Part shown: in pieces, positions 24,807-34,390 of the stretch
Numbering within the stretch: position 1 is the stretch's first letter
Layout of the letters: every line of letters begins with the position of its first letter
Assembly (NCBI RefSeq): GCF_014647155.1
Contig: NZ_BMOQ01000007.1
Coordinates: 124,001-188,000 of the forward strand
Length of the DNA: 64,000 nucleotides
Direction: 5' to 3'
DNA from: Halarchaeum nitratireducens
GTDB lineage: Archaea > Halobacteriota > Halobacteria > Halobacteriales > Halobacteriaceae
The notes under the pieces: model-generated
Seen by the model: the letters and a program-made list of their open reading frames with translations, nothing else
Databases searched by the model: none
What the model was told of the DNA's origin: nothing
Made by a program: the position numbers and the translations under genes

Positions 24807-26950
24807 ACGCTACGCTTCCCCTCTCGGGCGTCGAACTACGACGGCACGACGACCCGACGTATCCGGTCGAAGGGGACACTTTCGAGCCGTACGGCCATCA
24901 ACAGGACCTCCGAGAGTTGTTCGACACCTCGGACGAGTTCCTCGCGGTGAACGACAGTCCGACCGGTGGTGGGAAGACGATGTCGTGGCTCGCTCCCGTC
25001 GTCGAACGGGGCGAGCACGCGCTCGCGGTCTACCCGACGAACGCACTCATCCACGACCAGTACGACCAGCTCACTGACGAACTCGAGGAGAGCTTCCCGA
25101 AGGTGGGAACGGACGTCGAAGTGCTCCCGATCACGGCCGAGACACTCAGGACACGGTACGCAACCGAGTACCCGAAAGCGGAGACGAACGGGGAACGGTT
25201 ACAACGCCTCCTTCGAACGTACGTGCACCAGCGTCAAGGCCCAGTTCTCGTCCTGACGAATCCCGACATACTCGTGATGATGCGGCGGCACATCTACGGA
25301 CGGTCCGGTGATCCGGGGTCACGAATCAGACAGCTCAATGAGCTCGAGACGGTCGTCGTCGACGAGTTCCACCGCGCCGATCGAAAAGAGCAGAACACGC
25401 TCCTGTTCGCGCTCGACGAGATGTACGACCTCCCCGAGTACCAGTGCGCGCTCTCGAAGGTCGTGCTCCTCAGCGCGACACCGACGACGCGTCTCGAACA
25501 CCGCTTCGAGGAAGCGATGAGCGCCTCGTACCACCGCGTGACCGCGCGTCGCGAAACCGTCGAGGAGCGCCCGTTCGACGAGACGCCGACGGACGGATGG
25601 AGTGCAGTCATGCCGCCCGTCGACCTCGACGTCCGCTCGGCGTCGACGTTCGACACCGCGAGTGAACTCCTCGGTGCTGATTGGGAGGACACGGAAGCAT
25701 TCGCCAAGCGGTCTGGACGGACCGTCTTCATCCTCGACGGGATACACGAAGTGGACGAGGTGTATACTCGCCTCTCGAGCGCGCTCGACGAACAGACCGT
25801 CGTTCGAATCGACGGGTTCCATCGCGGCGACGCCGAGGAGAAACTCGACGACTTCGACGTGCTCGTGAGTAACTCCGCCGTCGAAGTCGGTATCGACTTC
25901 TCTGTCGACCGTCTCGTGTTCTCGGCTCCCGACCGGGCGAGTTTCGTCCAGCGCCTCGGTCGTCTCCGAACGAAATCCGAGCGACAGTCCGCCCGCTGCT
26001 ACGTTCCATCGACCGTCGCGGCTTCGATTTCCGAGATCGAACACGACGGTCGTGTCCCGCGGGTGCGTCTCATCGAGGTGCTTGAGGACGCCTATCACGA
26101 CCCTCGGGAGTTCGAATCGTTCGACTGGCGGTACTCGGCAGCCGAAGCATACTACCACGTCGAGCGGCGTGCTCGCGATGCCAACTCAGAACGGGCCGAA
26201 GAGATCCGCGAGAAAGGGTGGGCGCGTATCCTCCGACACTTCAGCGGTGGCGATCCACCGCTCACTCGATCGGACGTCGAAACGCACGCCGACGTCATCG
26301 ACAGTGCGGCCGAACGAACGCTCCAGTGGTACCGCGGCGGCTCGCTACAAGCCCTCGTCTACGACAGGGACCCGGGCGCCGACGAGCCGATCAAGACGTA
26401 CGACCTGTTCTACCTCCTTCGTTACGGGGACGTCGAGTTCTTCTCACGATCTGACTTCGACAAACTCGTCCCGGAGGATCACGCTGACGACGTTTCCCAC
26501 CTCGCGCCGTACGTCACGGGATACTGCACGTACGACGGAACGATCGAAACGAACGACGACGGATACGGACGGAGCGTACGTCTCCAAGCTATCCCGGAGA
26601 TATACAGCTGGCTTCGCGGCGACGGCGCTGACGAGGGAACGCGGAAACCTCGCGAACTCGATGGAATCGGGATTGACGTCGATCCCGACGGAGCGGATCG
26701 GATCACGTCGATCGCCCACCTCCGCGACGAGATGGACGAGGACCTCGACGTGCTCTGCTACGCCCTGAAGGGGAATCCCTCGAAGGTCAAGAACCGATAC
26801 GATCTTGGGACGTTCCTCTTCCTTTACCCACTCACCCTCGGCGACGAGCAGTGGTGTGTCGCACTCGGTCTCGACGCGCTCTATCTTCACTGCGCGGTAC
26901 AGGAGTCGCAGAACGCCGTCGACCTCGAGAGCTTGGGGATCGATCTCTGA
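24803..26950 (+). CDS. cas3: Type I-D CRISPR helicase Cas3' (no HD domain)
   Basis: This 715-residue SF2 helicase has Walker A DSPTGGGKT (about residues 51-59), a DEFH box (about 187), SATP (about 224) and motif VI FVQRLGRLRT (about 378-387). No HD nuclease domain precedes or follows it, which fits type I-D, where the nuclease lies in Cas10d. The start at 24803 overlaps the csc1 stop; a much longer reading frame upstream is an artefact over csc1. It unwinds target DNA after Cascade binding. Confidence 0.92.
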   Translation: MNATLPLSGVELRRHDDPTYPVEGDTFEPYGHQQDLRELFDTSDEFLAVNDSPTGGGKTMSWLAPVVERGEHALAVYPTNALIHDQYDQLTDELEESFPKVGTDVEVLPITAETLRTRYATEYPKAETNGERLQRLLRTYVHQRQGPVLVLTNPDILVMMRRHIYGRSGDPGSRIRQLNELETVVVDEFHRADRKEQNTLLFALDEMYDLPEYQCALSKVVLLSATPTTRLEHRFEEAMSASYHRVTARRETVEERPFDETPTDGWSAVMPPVDLDVRSASTFDTASELLGADWEDTEAFAKRSGRTVFILDGIHEVDEVYTRLSSALDEQTVVRIDGFHRGDAEEKLDDFDVLVSNSAVEVGIDFSVDRLVFSAPDRASFVQRLGRLRTKSERQSARCYVPSTVAASISEIEHDGRVPRVRLIEVLEDAYHDPREFESFDWRYSAAEAYYHVERRARDANSERAEEIREKGWARILRHFSGGDPPLTRSDVETHADVIDSAAERTLQWYRGGSLQALVYDRDPGADEPIKTYDLFYLLRYGDVEFFSRSDFDKLVPEDHADDVSHLAPYVTGYCTYDGTIETNDDGYGRSVRLQAIPEIYSWLRGDGADEGTRKPRELDGIGIDVDPDGADRITSIAHLRDEMDEDLDVLCYALKGNPSKVKNRYDLGTFLFLYPLTLGDEQWCVALGLDALYLHCAVQESQNAVDLESLGIDL

Positions 26951-26951
26951 G

Positions 26952-27575
26952 ATGCCGGGATCGAGCTTCAAGGACGAACTGGTCTACGTGAGTGCGCTGA
27001 ACGAGTTCGTCTACTGTCCCCGTCGATACTACTACCAGCGGTACTACGACGAAATCGGCGAACCGTACGAACTCGTCGACGGTCGCTCGAAACACGAGCA
27101 CGGGTCCCGTCGTGGGAGTTGGGTGACAGAGCGGTACTTCCGCTCGGACGACCTCGGGATGCACGGAAAGATCGACCTCGTGGACACCGAGAGCGGGACA
27201 CCGACTCCGGTCGAGCGGAAGCGCTCGGAGAGCGGATCGTACTATCCGAGTGACGAAGTCCAACTCGCCGGCTACTGTATGCTGCTCGAAGACGCCATGG
27301 ACGAACCCGTGAACGTGGGGTACATCTACCTCTACTCGACTGATACCCGACACTCGGTCCGTATCACACAGGACCACCGCGACACAGTCCGCGAGATACT
27401 ACAGCGAATCCAGACCATGTCCGTCGATTCGATTCCACCGCTGACTCAAACTCCCTCGAAGTGCGAGGCGTGCTCAGCGAGAGCGTACTGTATGCCCGGT
27501 GAAACAGCCGTTCTCTCCCCATCCGAAGCAGAAGGAACTGGATGGGAGGGGACGTCGTCAGGTGACCTGACGTGA
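26952..27575 (+). CDS. cas4: CRISPR adaptation exonuclease Cas4
   Basis: This 207-residue protein has the four Fe-S cysteines of Cas4: C22 (VYCPRRYYYQRY) and CEAC...YC (C172, C175, C181). The RecB-like nuclease core is visible as GKIDLVD (about 74-80) and PVERKRS (about 86-92). Cas4 trims prespacers and selects PAMs together with Cas1-Cas2. It follows cas3' by 1 bp and overlaps the GTG start of cas1. Confidence 0.93.
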   Translation: MPGSSFKDELVYVSALNEFVYCPRRYYYQRYYDEIGEPYELVDGRSKHEHGSRRGSWVTERYFRSDDLGMHGKIDLVDTESGTPTPVERKRSESGSYYPSDEVQLAGYCMLLEDAMDEPVNVGYIYLYSTDTRHSVRITQDHRDTVREILQRIQTMSVDSIPPLTQTPSKCEACSARAYCMPGETAVLSPSEAEGTGWEGTSSGDLT

Positions 27576-28567
27576 AAGAGAGCCAGGGAATGTTCGACGA
27601 CTCGGTCGTCTACGTGACGACGCAGGGCTCGCAGGTCCGTATCGACGGCGGCCAGGTCGTCGTCTACGATGTCGAGGGGGACGACGGCGAACTCGCGTCG
27701 TTCCCCGTCGAAAAACTCGACACGATCAACGTCTTCGGCGGCGTGAACTTCTCGACGCCGTTCGTCGCGACGGCGAACGAACACGGAATCGTGCTCAACT
27801 ACTTCACGCAGAAGGGGCAGTACCGGGGGAGTTTCGTGCCCGAGCGGAACACCATCGCAGAAGTCCGTCGCGCGCAGTACGCACTCAACGACGACGCCGA
27901 GCTCGCCATCGCAAAGGCCATGATCGCGGCGAAGATTCGGAACGCGCGGACAATCCTCTCGCGGAAGGGCGTTCGCGGGACGACCGTGCTCAAGGACCTT
28001 GGCGAGCACGTCTCGACCGCATCGAACAAGGACGATCTCCGCGGCATCGAAGGCGAGGCCGCCGAGCGCTACTTCGACCGACTCGACGAGACGCTCGTTG
28101 ACGACTGGACGTTCGAGACGCGCAGTAAGCGCCCGCCCGAAGACCACATCAACTCCCTGCTGTCGCTGACGTACGTGATGATGAAGAACGAGGTGTTGAG
28201 CGCGCTGCGCTGCTACAATCTCGATCCCTTCCTGGGCGTACTCCACGCTGATCGACACGGCCGGCCGTCGCTCGCGCTCGACCTCGAAGAGGAGTTCCGG
28301 CCGCTTTTCTGCGACGCGTTCGTCACCCGCTTGGTCAACCGCGGGACGATCACGCACGACCAGTTCGGGACCGACAACCGTCTCACCGACGACGGCTTCC
28401 AAGCGTACCTGGACAAGTTCGACGACTACATGGACGAGGAGCTGACACATCCCCACTTCGACTATCGCGTGAGCCGTCGGAAGGCGATCCGACAGCAAGT
28501 GATCCTCCTGCGGAAAGCGATCACAGGTGAACTCGACGACTACCACGCGCTGGAGGTATCGAGATGA
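27572..28567 (+). CDS. cas1: CRISPR integrase Cas1
   Basis: This 331-residue protein carries the Cas1 metal site: E160 in RGIEGEAAERYF, H225 in LGVLHADRHG and D237 in SLALDLEEEFRP. It integrates spacers with Cas2. The GTG at 27572 overlaps the cas4 stop (GTGA); an ATG six codons later (27590, MFDDSVVYVT) is an alternative start close to the usual N-terminus of the family. It overlaps cas2 by 4 bp. Confidence 0.96.
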   Translation: MKESQGMFDDSVVYVTTQGSQVRIDGGQVVVYDVEGDDGELASFPVEKLDTINVFGGVNFSTPFVATANEHGIVLNYFTQKGQYRGSFVPERNTIAEVRRAQYALNDDAELAIAKAMIAAKIRNARTILSRKGVRGTTVLKDLGEHVSTASNKDDLRGIEGEAAERYFDRLDETLVDDWTFETRSKRPPEDHINSLLSLTYVMMKNEVLSALRCYNLDPFLGVLHADRHGRPSLALDLEEEFRPLFCDAFVTRLVNRGTITHDQFGTDNRLTDDGFQAYLDKFDDYMDEELTHPHFDYRVSRRKAIRQQVILLRKAITGELDDYHALEVSR

Positions 28568-28836
28568 GGTTGGCAGTGACGTACGACGTCAGCGACGACG
28601 GGAATCGGCGGCGCGTCTATCGGACGCTCGAACGATACGGCGCGTGGCGACAGTACAGCGTCTTTGAAGTCGATGTCTCGAAGAGCCAGCGGGTCGAACT
28701 CGAAGACGAACTCGAGAGCCACATCGAGCCAGCTGATGGCGACCGTATTCGATTGTATCGACTCTGTGAGGCCTGTCAGAAGGCGACGACCGACCTCGGA
28801 ACGGAGCCACCGGACGAGCAGTCGAACGTTATCTGA
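28564..28836 (+). CDS. cas2: CRISPR adaptation protein Cas2
   Basis: This 90-residue protein has the typical ferredoxin start MRLAVTYDVSDDGNRRRVYR, with D8 as the conserved aspartate, and GAWRQYSVFEVDVS in the second half. It forms the bridge of the Cas1-Cas2 integration complex. It overlaps cas1 by 4 bp and is the last gene before the leader of array 2. Confidence 0.95.
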   Translation: MRLAVTYDVSDDGNRRRVYRTLERYGAWRQYSVFEVDVSKSQRVELEDELESHIEPADGDRIRLYRLCEACQKATTDLGTEPPDEQSNVI

Positions 28837-28953
28837 CGTCCCCCCTTCGTGGACCTTTTTCAAAGCCGTGTACAGCAGGGGTCCACGAACAACCGCCGCT
28901 CTCTCCTACCGTCAGAGAAAACTATAGGTGCTATCCCCGACAAAACACCCCCT
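28837..28953 (+). promoter_or_regulatory. Leader of CRISPR array 2
   Basis: This 117-bp segment lies between the cas2 stop and the first repeat. It carries the inverted repeat TTCGTGGACC (28846-28855) with GGTCCACGAA (28880-28889), and TCAGAGAAAACTATAGGTGC with its TATA core about 30 bp before the first repeat. The same elements, in the same order and spacing, are present in the leader of array 1. It is both promoter and integration leader by position. Confidence 0.85.
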
Positions 28954-30607
28954 GTCGAAGCGCGGTAGAAACCCAGAACGGGATTGAAACGGAGAGGATC
29001 GCCGCAATCGTCCTGCGCGGTCGTCGCGTCGAAGCGCGGTAGAAACCCAGAACGGGATTGAAACCGGATATCCAGGAAGCCACCGTCCACGCGAGCGCCG
29101 GTCGAAGCGCGGTAGAAACCCAGAACGGGATTGAAACAGTGGGCTCCGACACCGCTGAACGGCGGAAGTGCGGTCGAAGCGCGGTAGAAACCCAGAACGG
29201 GATTGAAACATCCCCCCGATAATCGACGAGAGAGTCCGCTGCACGCGTCGAAGCGCGGTAGAAACCCAGAACGGGATTGAAACCCCCCATCATCGTCGAG
29301 GCCGACGACCGCCGCGAGCGGTCGAAGCGCGGTAGAAACCCAGAACGGGATTGAAACGTGCCACTCTGCGGTGTCTCGACAACCTCGACGTGTCGAAGCG
29401 CGGTAGAAACCCAGAACGGGATTGAAACACGTCTTCGAGTAGTCCTACGTAGCCGGCTCGCTGGGTCGAAGCGCGGTAGAAACCCAGAACGGGATTGAAA
29501 CAGGATTCCCTGTAGGTCGTGGGGGATTCGGATGGTCGTCGAAGCGCGGTAGAAACCCAGAACGGGATTGAAACAGGGGGAGGACCCCCAGGACGACGGC
29601 GGGAGTTCGAGTCGAAGCGCGGTAGAAACCCAGAACGGGATTGAAACACCCCGAGCCGGACCCCGTAGTCGACCCCGTTGATGACGGGGCCGGGTCGAAG
29701 CGCGGTAGAAACCCAGAACGGGATTGAAACCGCTTGACGACGCCGACGACGTCGAGGACGCCGACGTCGAAGCGCGGTAGAAACCCAGAACGGGATTGAA
29801 ACATCGACCGGACGACGAGCTGGTCAGCCGCCGGGTTCGGTCGAAGCGCGGTAGAAACCCAGAACGGGATTGAAACTTGCCGGGGCCCTGACGGCTGGAC
29901 ATGAGGATGCGGTCGAAGCGCGGTAGAAACCCAGAGCGGGATTGAAACCGTACTGGCTCGCCGCCTCACGCACCCGAGCGAGCTGTCGAAGCGCGGTAGA
30001 AACCCAGAACGGGATTGAAACACATCGGCGCACCGTCCTCGTTGTCGTTGTCGGCCTGTCGAAGCGCGGTAGAAACCCAGAACGGGATTGAAACCGGGCG
30101 CATCGGCGGCTCGACGACGTCGGTGGAGGGCGTCGAAGCGCGGTAGAAACCCAGAACGGGATTGAAACACTATCTCTCGTGGTCGATCGGCGATCAGGAC
30201 TATTGTCGAAGCGCGGTAGAAACCCAGAACGGGATTGAAACGTGGGGCGCAGACGCTCGGCCAGGATCGCGAAACCGAGTCGAAGCGCGGTAGAAACCCA
30301 GAACGGGATTGAAACTGTAGTCGGGTGAGTTCGGCCCGGACGAGCCGAACCGTCGAAGCGCGGTAGAAACCCAGAACGGGATTGAAACACGGGACGCGCG
30401 ACGTCGACGTCGTCGGTCCCGACGGGTCGAAGCGCGGTAGAAACCCAGAACGGGATTGAAACCGCACCTCCCGGTCTGGGAGGTTCGGAAGCGGGTGGTC
30501 GAAGCGCGGTAGAAACCCAGAACGGGATTGAAACCCGTCGGACCGGGCGACCTCGTCGTCCTGACGGGGTGTCGAAGCGCGGTAGAAACCCAGAACGGGA
30601 TTGAAAC
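28954..30607 (+). CRISPR. CRISPR array 2: 23 repeats, 22 spacers, transcribed rightward
   Basis: The 37-bp repeat reads GTCGAAGCGCGGTAG...GAACGGGATTGAAAC on the plus strand and ends in the ATTGAAAC handle. It differs from the array 1 repeat at two positions near the 5' end (GTCGAAGC versus GTCGCAAC). Repeats start at 28954, 29028, 29101, 29173, 29247, 29321, 29392, 29465, 29538, 29611, 29694, 29766, 29840, 29912, 29985, 30058, 30132, 30205, 30279, 30352, 30426, 30498 and 30571. The repeat at 29912 has AGAGCGGG for AGAACGGG. Spacers are 34-37 bp except one of 46 bp (29648-29693). The final repeat is intact. Confidence 0.99.
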
Positions 30608-30853
30608 CGCCGTTCAGGACGTACACCGACATTCCGGACACGCCAAGGATGACGTTGGCAGGAACTGACTGACTGAGTGAGAAGATCGGCTTCCGACTGA
30701 GAGATCACCCAAAACGAATGCATATCCGAGGTAGATAACGAAGGCGATAACGCTCGCTCCGGGGCCGAGTTGGCCTAGGCGGACGAGCGCGATGCGTCCG
30801 TATGATGCCGTCGCTCGTTTTCCGATACCGTGCTGGTGGACGTGATATTCTCG
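30608..30853. other. Trailer region after CRISPR array 2
   Basis: These 246 bp between the last repeat and the permease stop codon hold no gene, no repeat-like sequence and no clear hairpin terminator. The short run CTGACTGACTGAGTGAG (30667-30683) is low complexity. Confidence 0.6.
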
Positions 30854-33235
30854 CTACTTCCAGGTGAACCACCGTGAGAGCCACGAGCGGAACGTCCCGT
30901 GGCGCTTGACCATGATGACCGTGCCCTTCGCTCGTTCGCCGACAGCTTCGGGAACGGCCCCGAAGACGAGTTGTTGGAGGAGGCCTTCTCGTGACGACCC
31001 GATCACGGTCACGTCGTATTCTCCCGACGCGTCGACGATTTCGTCCACGACGTTGCCTTCAAGAACGCGCGTTCCGACCGTGACGTCGTCGGCGAGCGTC
31101 GATACGAGAGTATCCACGAGCTCTTCAGCGTCCGCGTGGTCAGCCTCTGAGCCATCCGGTTCGACCACGTGGGCGACGTCAACGTGCGCGTGCGTGGTGT
31201 GTGAGATCGCCTGTGCGACTTCGGCTGCGAGCTTGGCGTGCGGACCACCGGCGGTCGGCACGAGGATTCGCTCAATGTCTTGGACCGTCTCGTCGATGCG
31301 CTCGACGAGAACGTCACACTTCGCGCCCGTGACGACGTCGTCGACGTTACTCCCGAGGACGAAGTCGCGACGCCGGGAGCGCCCCCGCCAGCCGAGGATG
31401 ACGGCATCGCTGTCGTGTTGCTCGATCGTGTTCAGGATCGCTGTGGAGACCTGGTGGCCGATCTTGATCGTGCCGCTGACCGGAACGTCGGCGTCCTCGG
31501 CGATCTCCATCGTCTGGGCCAACAGTTCGCGTTCGTCGTCGACGAACTCGCGCCCCTCGTCGAGCGGGGTTTGTTGGGGAACGGTGACGACGCTGAGCGC
31601 GAGGATTTCGCCGTCGTTCTCACGCGCCATGTCGATGGCGGTGTGCATGAGCTGTTCTGCGGTCTCCGGATTGGCGACCGGGACGACGATCTGGTACTCC
31701 CGGTCGGCGGGTTCCTGCTCGACGACGACAGTCGGCGTCTCCTCTTCGAGTTGCTCTTCTTCCTTTGCCTGCGAGTAGCCGTAGTAAACGACGAGACCGA
31801 GCCCCATCCAGACGATGGTCGTGACGAGCGCGATCAATCCCTCGTTGCTCGTGCCGATGCCGATGGCTTGGAGGCCGAGTTCGTAGACGAGGAAGGGCGT
31901 GAGGAGGAACTGGAGGACGATGCCGATGAGTGGCGGCCACGGCATATAGGGGACTTCGTAGGTCCGTGGGAGGTCCGGGTGGGTCTTGCGCATCCGGATG
32001 AGCGTCCAGTTCACCTGCACGAACAGCAAAATGAACATGATGTCCGCCGCGGCGGCGACGGACTCGATCGGGAGGGCGATGGCCATCACGACAATGATCA
32101 CCGCCGAGATGGCGATCGCGATGTGTGGCGTGCGCTTCTCCGGGTGAACGTTGTCGAAGACGGGCGGGAGGACGCGGTCGCGCCCCATCGCGAAGGAGAC
32201 GCGCGAGGAGGAGTAGACGGTTGCGTTGAGCGCGGAGACGGTGGCGGCGAGCCCAGCGAAGAGGAGGAGCGGGACGCCGTAAGGGACGAACTGGCCGGCC
32301 GCGCGGATGATGCCGAGCTCACCGAGTTCGCCGAGGATCTGCCACGTCGTCCAGTCGGCGGGCGTACCCGCGACACCGGCGAGATCGATGATGTGCTGGT
32401 TGACGGTGATGCCGCCGATCGAGACGAAGGCGACGAGAACGTAGATGGGTATGACGATGGCGAGCGAGTAGAAGACGGCTTTCGGGATGTTCGTTCCGGG
32501 GTCAACGACTTCCTCGCCGGACTGGACGATGATCTCGTAGCCCTCGAAGGCGATGTAAGTAAAGCCCATCGCGCCGATGATCCCAAAGACGCCGTTCGGA
32601 GCGAACATGGGGCTAGAGAGGAACTTGCCAGCCCACTGGGGGGCGGTGAGCGTGGCGCGCACGCCGAAGACGATGAAGGCACCGAGGATGAGGAGCTTAA
32701 GTCCCGTGACGACGACGCCGGCTTTCCCGGTCTCCTCGGCGCCGCGATAGTTGATGTACGCGAACGCGATGACGACGAGGACGGCGACGATCTTCTCCGC
32801 CCAGTGTTGGGAGAGGACGCCGAAGAGGACGAAGTGGTTGGAGAGACCGGGAATGGCGTAGACGGCGAGGACAGTGAAGAACGTCCCGAACGTCACCGCG
32901 TAGAGCGAGCAGGCGACGGCGTGGGCGAACCAGCTCATCCAGCCGGCGTAGAAGCCGTTGGGGTCCCGGAGGGCCTCTTTCACCCAGAGGTAGCCGCCGC
33001 CCGCCTCGGGGAACGCGGCGCCGAGTTCGGCGTAGCTCACGGCGGTGAAGAGTGCGACGAAGCCGTTGATGATGAACGCGATGGTAAGCGCGGGACCGGC
33101 GATACCGGCGGCGAAGCCCGTGAGGGCGAAGACGCCGGCACCGATCATCGCGCCGACACCGATGAACGTGATGTCGAAGAGGCTCATGTCCCGGGACAGC
33201 TCCGTGGTCGCCCCTCCGGAGGCCGCGTCGCTCAC
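30854..33235 (-). CDS. APC-family amino acid permease fused to two UspA domains
   Basis: This 793-residue protein has an APC transporter half of about 12 membrane helices (residues 1 to about 480). It begins DITFIGVGAMIGAGVFALTG, the classical GxGxxIGxGIF substrate loop, and includes AMGFTYIAFEGYEIIVQSGE. Two tandem universal-stress-protein domains follow (about 505-640 and 655-780; EYQIVVPVANPETAEQLM and ERILVPTAGGPHAKLA). GWRGRSRRRDFVLGSNVDDV and GSSREGLLQQLVFGAVPEAV are the ATP-binding G-x-[GR]-x-(9)-G-[ST] type loops. Fusion of Usp domains to a transporter suggests nucleotide-dependent control of uptake. A cationic amino acid is the likely substrate. Confidence 0.9.
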   Translation of the reverse strand: MSDAASGGATTELSRDMSLFDITFIGVGAMIGAGVFALTGFAAGIAGPALTIAFIINGFVALFTAVSYAELGAAFPEAGGGYLWVKEALRDPNGFYAGWMSWFAHAVACSLYAVTFGTFFTVLAVYAIPGLSNHFVLFGVLSQHWAEKIVAVLVVIAFAYINYRGAEETGKAGVVVTGLKLLILGAFIVFGVRATLTAPQWAGKFLSSPMFAPNGVFGIIGAMGFTYIAFEGYEIIVQSGEEVVDPGTNIPKAVFYSLAIVIPIYVLVAFVSIGGITVNQHIIDLAGVAGTPADWTTWQILGELGELGIIRAAGQFVPYGVPLLLFAGLAATVSALNATVYSSSRVSFAMGRDRVLPPVFDNVHPEKRTPHIAIAISAVIIVVMAIALPIESVAAAADIMFILLFVQVNWTLIRMRKTHPDLPRTYEVPYMPWPPLIGIVLQFLLTPFLVYELGLQAIGIGTSNEGLIALVTTIVWMGLGLVVYYGYSQAKEEEQLEEETPTVVVEQEPADREYQIVVPVANPETAEQLMHTAIDMARENDGEILALSVVTVPQQTPLDEGREFVDDERELLAQTMEIAEDADVPVSGTIKIGHQVSTAILNTIEQHDSDAVILGWRGRSRRRDFVLGSNVDDVVTGAKCDVLVERIDETVQDIERILVPTAGGPHAKLAAEVAQAISHTTHAHVDVAHVVEPDGSEADHADAEELVDTLVSTLADDVTVGTRVLEGNVVDEIVDASGEYDVTVIGSSREGLLQQLVFGAVPEAVGERAKGTVIMVKRHGTFRSWLSRWFTWK

Positions 33236-33631
33236 GTGAGTCCCCCCAGTTGAGAGACTTGTCTAGTTTGGCCGCTCAGACAGCGGGGTGCCGGGCAGGC
33301 TCCGACGTCTATTCGATGCGTGAGATTGCGAGTTCGTTCGTGGGCTCTCCCGATACGGGCTTCACAGATCGGGTCTGACCGATAGCCCAACGCGCCGAGC
33401 CTCGACGTACTCATATACGGACGTTTCTCTCGACCCATATAAAAACAGCAGATAGTTGCGTATAACGCACAAAAGAGGTGTTTAGTTTCGTTTCAGGAAA
33501 TATGTCGGTGGTCGATAGGGCGCGAGTCGCCCGACGACGCGAACGTCGCGGCGTGGCCGAGCCAAGCCGAGCTAGACGAGCCCCCGAGGTGGTATGCGAA
33601 GACTGTTAGCTTCGGGGCTCGTACCGTCGAT
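33236..33631. promoter_or_regulatory. Divergent promoter region of the permease and Lrp genes
   Basis: These 396 bp contain no credible gene. An AT-rich block, CCCATATAAAAACAGC (33436-33451), holds a TATA-like element readable on either strand. GCGT-ATA-ACGC, at 33458-33468 within GTTGCGTATAACGCAC, is a short palindrome and a possible Lrp operator. These readings are weak. Confidence 0.3.
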
Positions 33632-34375
33632 ATGGAGCGGTTGGACGAAGTCGATCGGCGTATCCTCTATCGTCTCGTCGAGGACGCACGGAACACGTCC
33701 GCACCGATGATCGCCGACGAGGTGAACGTCTCGGGTGCGACGATTCGGAACCGTATCGAGCAGCTTGAGGAACGAGGCGTTATCACTGGCTATCACGCAG
33801 CCATCAACTACGAGCGGGGCGATAATTGGATGCAGAACCTCTTCATCTGCACCGCGCCGGTCGCCGACCGCGAGAAACAAGCGAAGAAAGTGTCGAATAT
33901 CCCGGGCGTCGTCAACGTCCGTGAACTACTCGCTGGTCGGCGAAACCTCCACGTCACCGCGATCGGCGCAAATTCCGACGAGCTGACGGTCATCTCGCGG
34001 AGACTCGCTGACATCGGGCTCGACATCGAGGACGAACACATCGTCCACATGGAGGAGACGGTTCCGCTCGACCACTTCGGGCCAGGCGACGGACCGCGGA
34101 ACTCGCCGATGCGGGACTTCCTCAGCCTCACCGGAGGGGCCGAGGTGATCGAGCTTACTGTCGACGAAAACTCACCGATCGCCGGCCTCACACTCTCCGA
34201 GGCGAATAAATCCGGGCTCCTCGATAAGGACTTGCTTGTCATCGCCATCGAGCGCGACGACGAGATCATCACTCCACGCGGGTTCACCGAGATCCGAGCC
34301 GACGATCTCGTCACCATCTTCTCACGCTACAGTACGGACGGCGTCGCCATCGAGCCGTTCGAGGCGGACGCCTGA
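33632..34375 (+). CDS. Lrp/AsnC-type regulator with C-terminal TrkA_C (RCK-C) domain
   Basis: This 247-residue protein has an AsnC-type HTH (LDEVDRRILYRLVEDARNTS, then VSGATIRNRIEQLEERGVIT; residues 1-55) and an Lrp ligand-binding-like middle (about 60-150). A TrkA_C domain follows (about 168-240: VIELTVDENSPIAGLTLSEA and 'DLLVIAIERDDEIITPRGFT'). TrkA_C binds nucleotides or cyclic dinucleotides in potassium transport proteins. Together with trkA and trkH about 300 bp to 1.2 kb downstream, a role in regulating K+ or amino acid uptake is plausible. Confidence 0.88.
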   Translation: MERLDEVDRRILYRLVEDARNTSAPMIADEVNVSGATIRNRIEQLEERGVITGYHAAINYERGDNWMQNLFICTAPVADREKQAKKVSNIPGVVNVRELLAGRRNLHVTAIGANSDELTVISRRLADIGLDIEDEHIVHMEETVPLDHFGPGDGPRNSPMRDFLSLTGGAEVIELTVDENSPIAGLTLSEANKSGLLDKDLLVIAIERDDEIITPRGFTEIRADDLVTIFSRYSTDGVAIEPFEADA

Positions 34376-34390
34376 GGTTCCAGCATCGAA

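Noticed and set aside
18986-28836. Assignment of the CRISPR system to type I-B
   Set aside because: Type I-B is the commonest haloarchaeal type and the handle is shared, but the large subunit has an N-terminal HD domain and zinc finger, the helicase lacks HD, and Csc2 and Csc1 are present. These define type I-D.
33454-33469. Lrp operator at GTTGCGTATAACGCAC
   Set aside because: The palindrome is short and common by chance. It is mentioned only as part of the promoter region.
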